This document shows, piece after piece, positions 49,268 to 56,993 of a stretch of 64,000 nucleotides of DNA. Every line of letters starts with the position of its first letter. The stretch's first letter is position 1. The position numbers and the translations under genes were made by a program. Below the pieces are notes generated by a model. That model made no database searches. It worked only from the letters and a program-made list of their open reading frames with translations, and was not told the origin of the DNA. Source of the stretch: Psychroserpens damuponensis (GTDB lineage: Bacteria; Bacteroidota; Bacteroidia; Flavobacteriales; Flavobacteriaceae); assembly GCF_000826655.1 (NCBI RefSeq), contig NZ_JXJO01000011.1:236038-300037 (forward strand). The letters are read 5' to 3'.

Positions 49268-49562
49268 TCTATTATTTTAGAAAGTGTGCGACTTAGTTAG
49301 AGGTTTTTCTAAGCATCATAATTTTAAAAAACACTATAGAATTAGGCATATCCCACAAACTTAAATTCTTATTAGAAATGAGATTTTTTAGAAAAACTAT
49401 TTTTAACAATGCCTCAGGTGTTACAGTTGCAATTCATGTGAATAGTAACTGTAAAGCCGATGGTGGCTAGCTCGTTATGTGTTTTTAAGACAAATTTAAA
49501 AATATTAATAACGAGTTAGTCCTCTAAAAAAGCCCTGTTTTATCAAATCCGCAGGGCTTTTT
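49268..49562 (+). ncRNA. Candidate structured non-coding RNA, family not recognised
   Basis: Seen by eye: TTAGAGG (49297-49303) can pair with CCTCTAA (49521-49527) and close the molecule. Inside are GTTTTTCTAA/TTAGAAAAAC (49303-49312 with 49388-49397), TTACAGTT...AACTGTAA with an inner ATTC/GAAT stem (49421-49454), AGCC/GGCT (49455-49468) and CTAGCTCGTTAT/ATAACGAGTTAG (49467-49478 with 49507-49518, one mismatch). Adjacent helices overlap by a base or two, so not all can form fully. A strong terminator follows. I found no signature of tmRNA, RNase P RNA or SRP RNA. Whether it is a known flavobacterial RNA (for example 6S-Flavo or Flavo-1) I cannot tell. The 5' end is inferred. Confidence 0.5.
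49530..49562 (+). terminator. Rho-independent terminator after the candidate RNA
   Basis: AGCCCTG pairs with CAGGGCT across a 14-base loop, followed by a T6 run. No plus-strand protein gene lies upstream in the gap, which supports a separate transcript. Confidence 0.85.
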
Positions 49563-49592
49563 TATGCGTTTTATTTAACTCATAACTTTCCT

Positions 49593-49600
49593 TACCTTTG
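49593..49600 (+). promoter_or_regulatory. -7 box of trhO
   Basis: TACCTTTG fully matches TAnnTTTG, 62 bases before the ATG. Confidence 0.6.
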
Positions 49601-49662
49601 TATCCACATACATCATAGATTAAACACAGATGTAATTTTTTTAACCTTAAAATTAGTATAGC

Positions 49663-50727
49663 ATGCAACTGTACAATAACTTAAGTGCTAAAGAGAGAGT
49701 CGAACTTATTGAAAAAGCGGGAAAAGAACGCTTAACAATCTCTTTTTACAAGTACGCAAAAATTAAAAACACCCAAATTTTTAGAAATCACATGTTCTTA
49801 GCATGGGATGAATTTGATGTCTTAGGTCGAATTTATATCGCTCATGAAGGTATAAATGCTCAGCTTTCTGTTCCTGCCGAAAACTTTGACACTTTCAAAA
49901 CGCATTTAGACACTATTACATTTCTAGAAAACGTAAGATTAAACATTGCTATTGAGCATGATAATTTTGCATTTTTAAAACTAAAAGTTAAAGTGCGACA
50001 AAAAATTGTAGCAGATGGCCTCAATGATGACACGTTTGATGTAACTGATAAAGGAGTACATGTTGATGCTTCAAAATTTAATGAGCTCATTGAAGACCCA
50101 AATACCGTTTTGGTAGATATGAGAAATCATTATGAGAGTGAAATAGGTCATTTTAAAAACGCTGTAACTCCAGATGTCGATACGTTTAGAGAATCTTTAG
50201 ATATTATTGAAGAAGATTTAAAAGAACATAAAGAAGAGAAAAATCTAGTCATGTACTGTACTGGCGGAATTCGTTGTGAAAAAGCTAGTGCTTATTACAA
50301 ACACAAAGGGTTTAAAAACGTGTTTCAACTAGATGGTGGTATCATCAATTATGTAAGACAAGTAGAATCTAATGATTTAGAAAATAAGTTTATTGGTAAA
50401 AACTTTGTGTTTGACGAACGTCGATCAGAACGTATTAGTGAAGATGTCATCGCCAATTGTCATCAATGTGGAGCACCTGCAGATATGCATACTAATTGTG
50501 CTAACGAAGCTTGTCATTTATTGTTTATTCAATGTGATAGTTGTAAAGCACAAATGGAAAATTGTTGTTCAACCAACTGTAAAGAAATTCATAATTTGCC
50601 TTATGAGGAGCAAAAAGCACTTCGCAAAGGCCAAGGCAATAGTAATGACATTTTCAAAAAAGGACGAGCAGATCATTTACCGTATAAAAAAGATTTGAGA
50701 AATATTTCCAAATCATTTTCAAAATAA
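49663..50727 (+). CDS. trhO: tRNA uridine(34) hydroxylase TrhO (rhodanese-like)
   Basis: Oxygen-dependent enzyme making 5-hydroxyuridine at the wobble position of tRNAs; formerly YceA/UPF0176. The 354-residue protein has the N-terminal acylphosphatase-like domain (AHEGINAQLSVP), a rhodanese domain with active-site cysteine in MYCTGGIRCEKAS, and a Cys-rich C-terminal extension (CHQCGAPADMHTNCANEACH, CDSCKAQMENCCSTNC) that probably binds metal. Own promoter and terminator, so monocistronic. Confidence 0.93.
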   Translation: MQLYNNLSAKERVELIEKAGKERLTISFYKYAKIKNTQIFRNHMFLAWDEFDVLGRIYIAHEGINAQLSVPAENFDTFKTHLDTITFLENVRLNIAIEHDNFAFLKLKVKVRQKIVADGLNDDTFDVTDKGVHVDASKFNELIEDPNTVLVDMRNHYESEIGHFKNAVTPDVDTFRESLDIIEEDLKEHKEEKNLVMYCTGGIRCEKASAYYKHKGFKNVFQLDGGIINYVRQVESNDLENKFIGKNFVFDERRSERISEDVIANCHQCGAPADMHTNCANEACHLLFIQCDSCKAQMENCCSTNCKEIHNLPYEEQKALRKGQGNSNDIFKKGRADHLPYKKDLRNISKSFSK

Positions 50728-50754
50728 AAAAGGCTCCTAAATGGAGCTTTTTTT
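50726..50754 (+). terminator. Rho-independent terminator of trhO
   Basis: GCTCC / GGAGC core with A/T extension, 5-base loop, T run, overlapping the end of the gene. Confidence 0.85.
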
Positions 50755-51038
50755 AACGGTTGCACTTTAAAAATCCAATAGATATGATAAAATAAAAAAA
50801 AGGTGAATGAACGCATGAGGTTGTGTTTTATGTCTTCGGAAATTTTAAACTAAAAGTGCAAGCTTTTTTCATTAATACTATTTCTATATCGCTATAGAAC
50901 TATATAAGTTTATGAGAACTTAGTCAACATCGCTTTCATTATTTTTATGGATAAATAATCTTATATTTACATTTCAAAAGAATCATTAATCTTCATTTGA
51001 TACCTTTATTCAAGTTATCAAATTATATATAAAATTTC
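50728..51038. other. trhO-ricT gap
   Basis: 311 bases: the trhO terminator, one CTTCGGAA octamer at 50834, and AT-rich promoter-like sequence before ricT (TATATTTA near 50960). No gene seen. Confidence 0.6.
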
Positions 51039-52226
51039 ATGAGTTGTAAAAGTTGCTCAACTGGCAAGGATGGACAACCAAAAGGATGCAAAAACAATGG
51101 AACTTGCGGTACAGATAGCTGCAATAAACTTACTGTTTTTGATTGGTTAGCCAACATGACATTACCACAAGGTCAAGAACCTTTTATTGGTGTCGAAGTG
51201 CGTTTTAAAAACGGACGAAAACAATACTATAAAAATACCGAAAATTTAACATTAAGCATTGGAGATGTCGTTGCTACTCAAGCCGCTTCAGGTCACGATA
51301 TTGGTATGGTTACACTTACTGGAGAGCTGGTAAGAGTACAAATGAAACGTAAAAAAGTAAATATTGATGACGAAGATAACGTCATGAAAATTTACCGCAA
51401 AGCAAGTCAAAAAGATATTGATATTTGGTCTGCAGCAAGAGATAAAGAAGAACTAATGAAAGTCAAAGCAAGACAATTTGCTATTGATTTAAAATTGCAA
51501 ATGAAAATCTCTGATATTGAATATCAAGGTGACGCAAGTAAAGCAACATTTTACTATACAGCAGAAGAACGCGTAGATTTTAGAGAGCTTATTAAAGTTT
51601 TTGCACGTGAGTTTAGAACGCGTATAGAAATGAAACAAGTTGGGTTTAGGCAAGAAGCAGCTCGTCTTGGTGGTATTGGTTCCTGTGGTAGAGAGTTATG
51701 CTGTTCAACCTGGTTAACAGATTTTAGATCGGTAAGTACATCGGCAGCACGTTACCAACAATTATCATTAAATCCTTTAAAATTAGCAGGACAATGTGGT
51801 AAACTAAAATGCTGTTTAAATTATGAGTTAGATGCCTATTTAGATGCCTTAAAAGCCTTTCCTAAATCTGATACTAAATTGTTTACAGAAAAAGGAAAAG
51901 CAGTATGCCAAAAAACAGATATTTTTAAAGGTCATTTATGGTATGCTTACGAAGGCGAATGGATGAATTGGCATGTATTAACTACAGATCAAGCCAATGA
52001 AATTATAGAAAAAAATAAGAAAAGAGAAAAAGTTGCAAGTCTTGAAGAGTACGCTTCTATACTCATAGAAGATACTAAAACAGAGTTTGAAAACGTTGTT
52101 GGTCAAGATAGTTTAACACGTTTTGATAGTCCAAAACGTAAAAAGAAACGTAGAAATAATAAAGGCAAACAAAACCAACGTAGAAAAAATACAAACAATA
52201 CAAATAAAAGTAATGCAAAAAAGTAA
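51039..52226 (+). CDS. ricT: RicT-like PSP1 domain protein
   Basis: A 395-residue cytosolic protein of the PSP1/RicT family; in Bacillus RicT forms an iron-sulfur-containing complex with RicA and RicF that affects RNase Y, while in Bacteroidota the partners are unknown. N-terminal Cys-rich stretch (SCKSCSTGKDGQPKGCKN), the PSP1 core, and the conserved cysteines GSCGRELCCSTW and QCGKLKCCLNYE are present. The C-terminus is a Lys/Arg/Asn-rich tail. It overlaps the gldH start by 14 bases, so both are co-expressed. Confidence 0.88.
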   Translation: MSCKSCSTGKDGQPKGCKNNGTCGTDSCNKLTVFDWLANMTLPQGQEPFIGVEVRFKNGRKQYYKNTENLTLSIGDVVATQAASGHDIGMVTLTGELVRVQMKRKKVNIDDEDNVMKIYRKASQKDIDIWSAARDKEELMKVKARQFAIDLKLQMKISDIEYQGDASKATFYYTAEERVDFRELIKVFAREFRTRIEMKQVGFRQEAARLGGIGSCGRELCCSTWLTDFRSVSTSAARYQQLSLNPLKLAGQCGKLKCCLNYELDAYLDALKAFPKSDTKLFTEKGKAVCQKTDIFKGHLWYAYEGEWMNWHVLTTDQANEIIEKNKKREKVASLEEYASILIEDTKTEFENVVGQDSLTRFDSPKRKKKRRNNKGKQNQRRKNTNNTNKSNAKK

Positions 52227-52716
52227 GTATTGGATAGGATGTATATTGATTGTGTTGAGCTTTTTATCGTGTGACTCAAACCGTGTTTTTGATGAGTATC
52301 AATCGGTTTCTGGAGCATGGGATAAAGATCAAATAATAGCTTTTAAAATGTCACCTCCAGATACTACAAACGCATATAATTTGTATGTTAATTTACGAAA
52401 TACTGAAGATTATAAATACAGTAATTTGTTTTTAATTGTAGAGTTAAATTATCCAAATGGTAAAGCAATAAAAGATACCTTAACCTACAAAATGGCAAAC
52501 CCAGATGGTACATTTTTAGGCACTGGATTTACAGATGTAAAAGAAAATAAATTGTGGTATAAAGGTTATGATGAACCCTTTGTGTTTGATGAACCTGGAG
52601 AATATACAGTTAACATACAACAAGCCATGAGAGAAAATGGAAGTATCAATGGCATTGATAAATTAGAAGGCATCACAGATGTTGGTTTTAGAATAGAGCA
52701 TTCGCAAACAAATTGA
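52213..52716 (+). CDS. gldH: Gliding motility lipoprotein GldH
   Basis: A 167-residue lipoprotein needed for gliding in Flavobacterium. Signal and lipobox are MQKSKYWIGCILIVLSFLSC (Cys 20), followed by the typical DSNRVFDEYQSVSGAWDKD. I use ATG 52213; the frame extends to 52123, but the extra residues are a frame-shifted reading of the ricT tail. It lies between ricT and a class A PBP, the usual flavobacterial order. Confidence 0.92.
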   Translation: MQKSKYWIGCILIVLSFLSCDSNRVFDEYQSVSGAWDKDQIIAFKMSPPDTTNAYNLYVNLRNTEDYKYSNLFLIVELNYPNGKAIKDTLTYKMANPDGTFLGTGFTDVKENKLWYKGYDEPFVFDEPGEYTVNIQQAMRENGSINGIDKLEGITDVGFRIEHSQTN

Positions 52717-52718
52717 TT

Positions 52719-55076
52719 ATGGCAAAAAAAACAGTGGCAAAGAAAAAACCTGCTAAAAAAAACGCTCAAGATTTTTCAAAATATGTGAGACGCTTCTGGA
52801 TGATATTTACAGGAGGTGTTGTTGCATTTTTCTTAATGTTTCTCTTGGCATCTTGGGGACTTTTAGGCGAAATGCCAGATCATACCATTCTAGAAAACCC
52901 AAAAACGTTTTTAGCAACAGAGATTATTTCATCAGATGATCAAACCCTAGGTAAATTTTATTTAGATGATAATAGAACACCTGTTGATTATGAAGAACTG
53001 CCAAAAGAATTGGTAGATGCCTTAGTTGCTACCGAAGATATTAGACATTACGACCATTCAGGTATCGATTTTAGAGGCACAGTAAGAGCCGTTGTAAAAT
53101 TAGGAAAAGGTGGTGGAGCAAGTACCATTTCGCAGCAATTAGCTAAACAATTATTTACTAAACAGGTCTCTTCAAATAAAGTGCAACGTATTTTTCAAAA
53201 GGTGCGAGAATGGGTTATTGCTACACGTTTGGAACGTCAATATACCAAAGAGGAAATCATTGCCATGTATTTTAATATTTATGACTTCGGAAATAATGCC
53301 GACGGCATACGTAGTGCGTCGCGTATTTACTTTGGGAAAGAGCCAAAAGAGTTGCAGCTTAAAGAATCTGCAATGTTAGTTGGGATGTTTAAAAACTCAT
53401 CGCTTTACAACCCAAGACCACATCGTAACCCAGAAGGTGTGAGAAACAGACGAAATGTTGTTTTAGCGCAAATGTATAAATACGAGTACATTTCCGAAGC
53501 AAAAAAAGATAGTTTACAACAAACAGCATTAGATTTAAATTATTCGCCAGAATCGCATCGTGAAGGTACAGCAACTTACTTTAGGGCTTATCTAGATAAA
53601 TTTATGAAAGATTGGATTAAAAACAATCCTAAACCAGATGGCGAAAAGTATAATTTATATAACGACGGACTCAAAATCTACACCACCATAGATTCTAGAA
53701 TGCAGCATTATGCTGAGGTCGCTGTTGGTCGTCATATGCCAAGATTACAAGCAGAGTTTGATAACCAAAACACACCAGATAGAAATAAAACAGCGCCTTT
53801 TTTAGATCTTGATAAAGATGAAATTGAAGCTTTAATGAACTCTGGAATGAGACGATCTGAACGTTGGAGAGTTATGAAATCTCAAGGCAAATCTGAAAAA
53901 GAAATTACAGCCTCCTTTCAAAAACCTACGCAAATGAGTGTTTTTGCCTGGAAAGACGGTCAGCCAAGCGAAATTGATACCATTATGAAGCCTATGGATT
54001 CTATGCGTTATTACAAATCGTTTTTGCAACCAGGAATGATGTCTATGGATCCGCAAACAGGTCATGTAAAAGCATGGGTTGGTGGTATGAATTTTAGACA
54101 TTTTCAATACGATCACGTAAAATTAGGAAAACGTCAAGTGGGTTCTACTTTTAAGCCTATTGTTTACGCTACAGCAATTGATCAATTGCATTTATCACCT
54201 TGTGATACGATACCAAGACAGCAAATCACAATTGAAGCTGGTAAGTATGGTAATCCAGAACCATGGACCGCCAAAAATTCTGATGGCCGTTATGATGGTT
54301 TTATGACCTTAAAAGCAGCATTAGGAAATTCGGTAAATACAGCAACTGCACGTTTAATGGATAAAGTAGGTCCAGAGCCTGTGGTAGACATGGCTAGAAA
54401 TTTGGGGATAGATTCACATATTCCTGCTGTACCAGCAATTGCATTGGGCACTCCAGATATTAGTGTCTATGAAATGGTTGCTGCTTATTCCACATTTGCA
54501 AATAAGGGTGTATATAATAAACCAGTAATGGTCACACGTATAGAAGATAAAAACGGAACCGTTTTATACCAATTTACACCAGAAACTAGAGATGTTTTAA
54601 GTGCTGAGGTCGCTTATACAACCGTGAATTTAATGCAAGGTGTTGTAGAGGCTGGTTCGGGAAGTCGTTTGCGAGACAGTTGGAGAACAAACCAGACCAT
54701 ATATAAAGAAATTATTACAGGATATCCTTATGAATTGACAAACCCAATTGCAGGAAAAACAGGAACCACACAAAATCAAAGTGATGGTTGGTTTATGGGT
54801 ATGGTGCCAAATCTAGTCACAGGTGTTTGGGTAGGTGCAGAAGATCGAGCAGCACATTTTAAGCATATTTCTTATGGTCAAGGTGCCTCTATGGCATTAC
54901 CAATTTGGGGTATGTACATGAACTCGTGTTATGATGATGAAGACTTAGGGATTTCTAAGGGGAGTTTTGAGAAACCAGCAGACTTATCAATAGAGGTAGA
55001 TTGTAGCAAATGGGAAGGTAATGGAGACGATGACGCAGATCCTGACGATGATTTAGATGGTGTTATTGATTTTTAA
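52719..55076 (+). CDS. Class A penicillin-binding protein (PBP1a)
   Basis: Bifunctional peptidoglycan synthase of about 785 residues, anchored by one membrane helix (about 27-50). The glycosyltransferase domain shows ATEDIRHYDHSGIDFRGT with the catalytic Glu, STISQQLAKQLF and the RTARLERQYTKEEI-like region. The transpeptidase domain has GSTFKP (active serine, SxxK, about 475), SVNTATA (SxN) and KTGTTQ. The C-terminus is acidic and disordered (DDDADPDDDLDG). ATG 52719 is preferred over TTG 52713; it lies just past the gldH stop. Confidence 0.94.
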   Translation: MAKKTVAKKKPAKKNAQDFSKYVRRFWMIFTGGVVAFFLMFLLASWGLLGEMPDHTILENPKTFLATEIISSDDQTLGKFYLDDNRTPVDYEELPKELVDALVATEDIRHYDHSGIDFRGTVRAVVKLGKGGGASTISQQLAKQLFTKQVSSNKVQRIFQKVREWVIATRLERQYTKEEIIAMYFNIYDFGNNADGIRSASRIYFGKEPKELQLKESAMLVGMFKNSSLYNPRPHRNPEGVRNRRNVVLAQMYKYEYISEAKKDSLQQTALDLNYSPESHREGTATYFRAYLDKFMKDWIKNNPKPDGEKYNLYNDGLKIYTTIDSRMQHYAEVAVGRHMPRLQAEFDNQNTPDRNKTAPFLDLDKDEIEALMNSGMRRSERWRVMKSQGKSEKEITASFQKPTQMSVFAWKDGQPSEIDTIMKPMDSMRYYKSFLQPGMMSMDPQTGHVKAWVGGMNFRHFQYDHVKLGKRQVGSTFKPIVYATAIDQLHLSPCDTIPRQQITIEAGKYGNPEPWTAKNSDGRYDGFMTLKAALGNSVNTATARLMDKVGPEPVVDMARNLGIDSHIPAVPAIALGTPDISVYEMVAAYSTFANKGVYNKPVMVTRIEDKNGTVLYQFTPETRDVLSAEVAYTTVNLMQGVVEAGSGSRLRDSWRTNQTIYKEIITGYPYELTNPIAGKTGTTQNQSDGWFMGMVPNLVTGVWVGAEDRAAHFKHISYGQGASMALPIWGMYMNSCYDDEDLGISKGSFEKPADLSIEVDCSKWEGNGDDDADPDDDLDGVIDF

Positions 55077-55103
55077 AAGTTTATATTCTTCGGAAAAGAT
55101 ACT

Positions 55104-55132
55104 AAGCCATTCAGTTTTGAATGGCTTTTTTA
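55104..55132 (+). terminator. Rho-independent terminator of the PBP operon
   Basis: AAGCCATTCA / TGAATGGCTT, perfect 10-bp stem, 4-base loop, then a T run. Confidence 0.92.
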
Positions 55133-55380
55133 TTTCATAATATGTTCTTCGGAAATGTAACTTCATTAAAATAATATTGGCTGTCATTCCAAACGCTATT
55201 AAGAATAAAATATATTTTATGCGTAAATACCTTGCGAAGCAAACGAGCAGGAATCATTTTTGATATAATAATCATGCAGCTTATTATAATGATTAACTAT
55301 GAACTAGCTTTTCTTCGGAAATAGAAAAAGTCAAGATGAGTTCATTATAAAAATCAATTATTTACTTTAAAGAAGCAAGA

Positions 55381-55458
55381 TGTCATTCAGAGCAAAGCGA
55401 AGAATCTCTATAATTTAATCAATATAGATTCTTAAGTCATTCCTCCTCTAGAATGACA
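55381..55458. repeat. 78-bp palindromic intergenic element, copy 2
   Basis: Ends are TGTCATTC and GAATGACA; inside are GAAGAATCT and GATTCTT, and a GTCATTC-N8-GAATGAC hairpin at 55436-55457. Same block order as 32852-32929. It looks like a small non-autonomous element. Confidence 0.7.
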
Positions 55459-55612
55459 GCTATTTAATAAATTTTAATATCATTCCATAAAAGAGAACCT
55501 AAAATGTCATTTTAACAAATATCACATGTAGAACATATACTATAATTGGGTTTCAAGTCTTTTTCAATTATCCAAATTTAAAACTGTTAAAAAACACGAT
55601 TTTTTTCACTTC

Positions 55613-55632
55613 AAATTACGGTTTTTCCATAG
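55613..55632. promoter_or_regulatory. Upstream hairpin element of GLPGLI module 2
   Basis: TACGG-TTTTT-CCATA with flanking AAAT and GT matches the element before module 1 at all but one position of the TTACGG...TAGT core. It lies about 340 bases before the small gene. Confidence 0.5.
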
Positions 55633-55827
55633 TCTTCAAGTATAGTAAGCTTTCTACGGCTATAAGTTTATTAAAAAACTTATTAACAGTCGCTTATGCT
55701 AAATTTTAACACAATAAGTTTTGATATTTAGCGTTTTTTTTTTTGTAGGTTTACAGTGTTGAAGATAAAATTTAAATCACTTACAAGGCGATTTGGATGA
55801 TATCTAAAACAATGGGTAGCTCCCAAA

Positions 55828-55853
55828 AAAACCAGCGTTGGTTTTATTTTTTT
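55828..55853 (+). terminator. Leader terminator/attenuator upstream of module 2
   Basis: AAAACCA / TGGTTTT (55828-55834 with 55839-55845), GCGT loop, then A and a T run. It sits about 120 bases before the small secreted protein gene and could attenuate it or end a short RNA. Confidence 0.6.
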
Positions 55854-55971
55854 AACCTTGTAGCCTTGTAACATTTTAGCCTTGTGATAGCCTTGTAATT
55901 TTTAAGCCTTGTTAATTATTTATTAACCAACCTATGTTAAAAATTGAGCATGGGTTTAAAATTTAGAAATT

Positions 55972-56196
55972 ATGAAAAAAGTATTTAGTGTACTGGCTTT
56001 AATGTTGTTTATGTCAACGAACATGATAAATGCCAATTCTGTGAAAATATCTGAAGATCCGTTTAGCGATTGCTTTGATTTAGCTATTAGCCTCTATCAA
56101 AATCATCTTGATTCTGGTCGTGACCGAGCTGACGCATTAGAAATGGGAGCATGGGCATATGATGATTGCGTAGATGATGCATTTACAATAGATTAA
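55972..56196 (+). CDS. Small secreted protein (module 2)
   Basis: A 74-residue protein with a standard signal peptide (MKKVFSVLALMLFMSTNMINA) and an acidic mature part of about 50 residues with two cysteines (DPFSDCFDLAIS, YDDCVDDAF) that could form a helical hairpin closed by a disulfide. No family recognised, and not similar in sequence to the 93-residue protein of module 1. It is separated from the GLPGLI gene by a 15-bp hairpin. Role unknown; a ligand or cargo role for the downstream barrel is inferred from gene order only. Confidence 0.6.
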   Translation: MKKVFSVLALMLFMSTNMINANSVKISEDPFSDCFDLAISLYQNHLDSGRDRADALEMGAWAYDDCVDDAFTID

Positions 56197-56206
56197 ATCA
56201 TAAATT

Positions 56207-56244
56207 AAGTTAGGGTTTGTCAACTTAGACAAAACCTAACTTTT
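56207..56244 (+). terminator. Intercistronic hairpin, module 2
   Basis: AAGTTAGGGTTTGTC (56207-56221) pairs with GACAAAACCTAACTT (56228-56242) with one mismatch and a 6-base loop, followed by only a short T run. Likely a partial terminator or mRNA stabiliser. Confidence 0.6.
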
Positions 56245-56276
56245 AACTTATTCAAATAACAATTAAAATAGAATTT

Positions 56277-56993
56277 ATGAAATTGGTTTTACTATTTTTA
56301 ATCATTAATATCGGTTCGTGTTTTTCACAAAACAATAGTGGTATAGTAACATACAAAGTAACATCTTCAAAATTATCTGATACTATAACAAACAAAAAAG
56401 CTAAGGAATTATTTTTAATGATTTCAAAGAATTTTGAAAGCCTTGAATATGAGCTTAGTTTCAATGGAAATGAATCGCTTTTCTATATTAAAGATGGTTT
56501 AGAATCTGATAATAAAATAGCATCAGGATTTATGAAGCAGGCTATACTTGTGGCATGTGACGATATTATTTATACCAACTCTAATCTAAAACTTAACATT
56601 ATTAAGGAGGAATTGCTTGGCGATGTTTTTTTAATTAAAGATTCATTAGTGAATGACTGGAAAATAAGTTCAGATACTAAAATAATTAATGGTTATACGT
56701 GTCTGAAAGCTTCAAAAATTTTAGATAAAAACAAAATAAGAGTCAAGAATGAAGTTGTAGTAGCTTGGTTTGCAAAAGATATTCCCGTTTCATTTGGACC
56801 AAAAGGAAATTTTGGTTTACCAGGTCTAATTCTTGAGGTAGAACACAATAATGTAATCTTTTACGCTAAGAATATTAATTTTGATAAGAAGGTAGAGATA
56901 CAGAAACCTACTGATGGAATAGAGATGACCTATATAGAGTATCAAGACTATATAGACAAAAAAATAAAAGAATATGGTTTTGAAAAAAACTAA
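56277..56993 (+). CDS. GLPGLI family protein (module 2)
   Basis: A 238-residue GLPGLI family member: signal peptide (about 1-17, ending CFSQ), beta-rich N-terminal domain (GIVTYKVTSSKLSD), and the motif in a FGPKGNFGLPGLILEVEHNN context. CLKASKILDKN precedes it, matching CQKATTFYRGR of the module 1 protein. The last 20 bases overlap the downstream barrel gene, which implies coupled translation. Function of the family is not established. Confidence 0.9.
   Translation: MKLVLLFLIINIGSCFSQNNSGIVTYKVTSSKLSDTITNKKAKELFLMISKNFESLEYELSFNGNESLFYIKDGLESDNKIASGFMKQAILVACDDIIYTNSNLKLNIIKEELLGDVFLIKDSLVNDWKISSDTKIINGYTCLKASKILDKNKIRVKNEVVVAWFAKDIPVSFGPKGNFGLPGLILEVEHNNVIFYAKNINFDKKVEIQKPTDGIEMTYIEYQDYIDKKIKEYGFEKN

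Larger units (their letters stand above)
49060..49662. other. recA-trhO divergent gap
   Basis: 603 bases: the recA promoter on the left, a candidate plus-strand structured RNA with terminator in the middle (49268-49562) and the trhO promoter on the right. Confidence 0.6.
55077..55971. other. Long intergenic region rich in repeats, before module 2
   Basis: 895 bases: PBP terminator, three CTTCGGAA copies (55088, 55147, 55313), a partial GTCATTC element at 55182, a full 78-bp palindromic element at 55381, the TACGG hairpin at 55613, a leader terminator at 55828 and five CCTTGT repeats at 55856-55912. No protein gene beyond a doubtful 24-codon frame (55797-55871). Confidence 0.65.

Noticed and set aside
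49268..49562. tmRNA, RNase P RNA or SRP RNA in the recA-trhO gap
   Set aside because: No tag-peptide frame, no RNase P P4-type conserved sequence, and no SRP tetraloop region could be found.
55797..55871. Aromatic-rich leader peptide for amino-acid attenuation
   Set aside because: The F/Y-rich stretch is simply the translation of the terminator's T run, the downstream genes are not amino-acid biosynthetic, and no alternative antiterminator was found.
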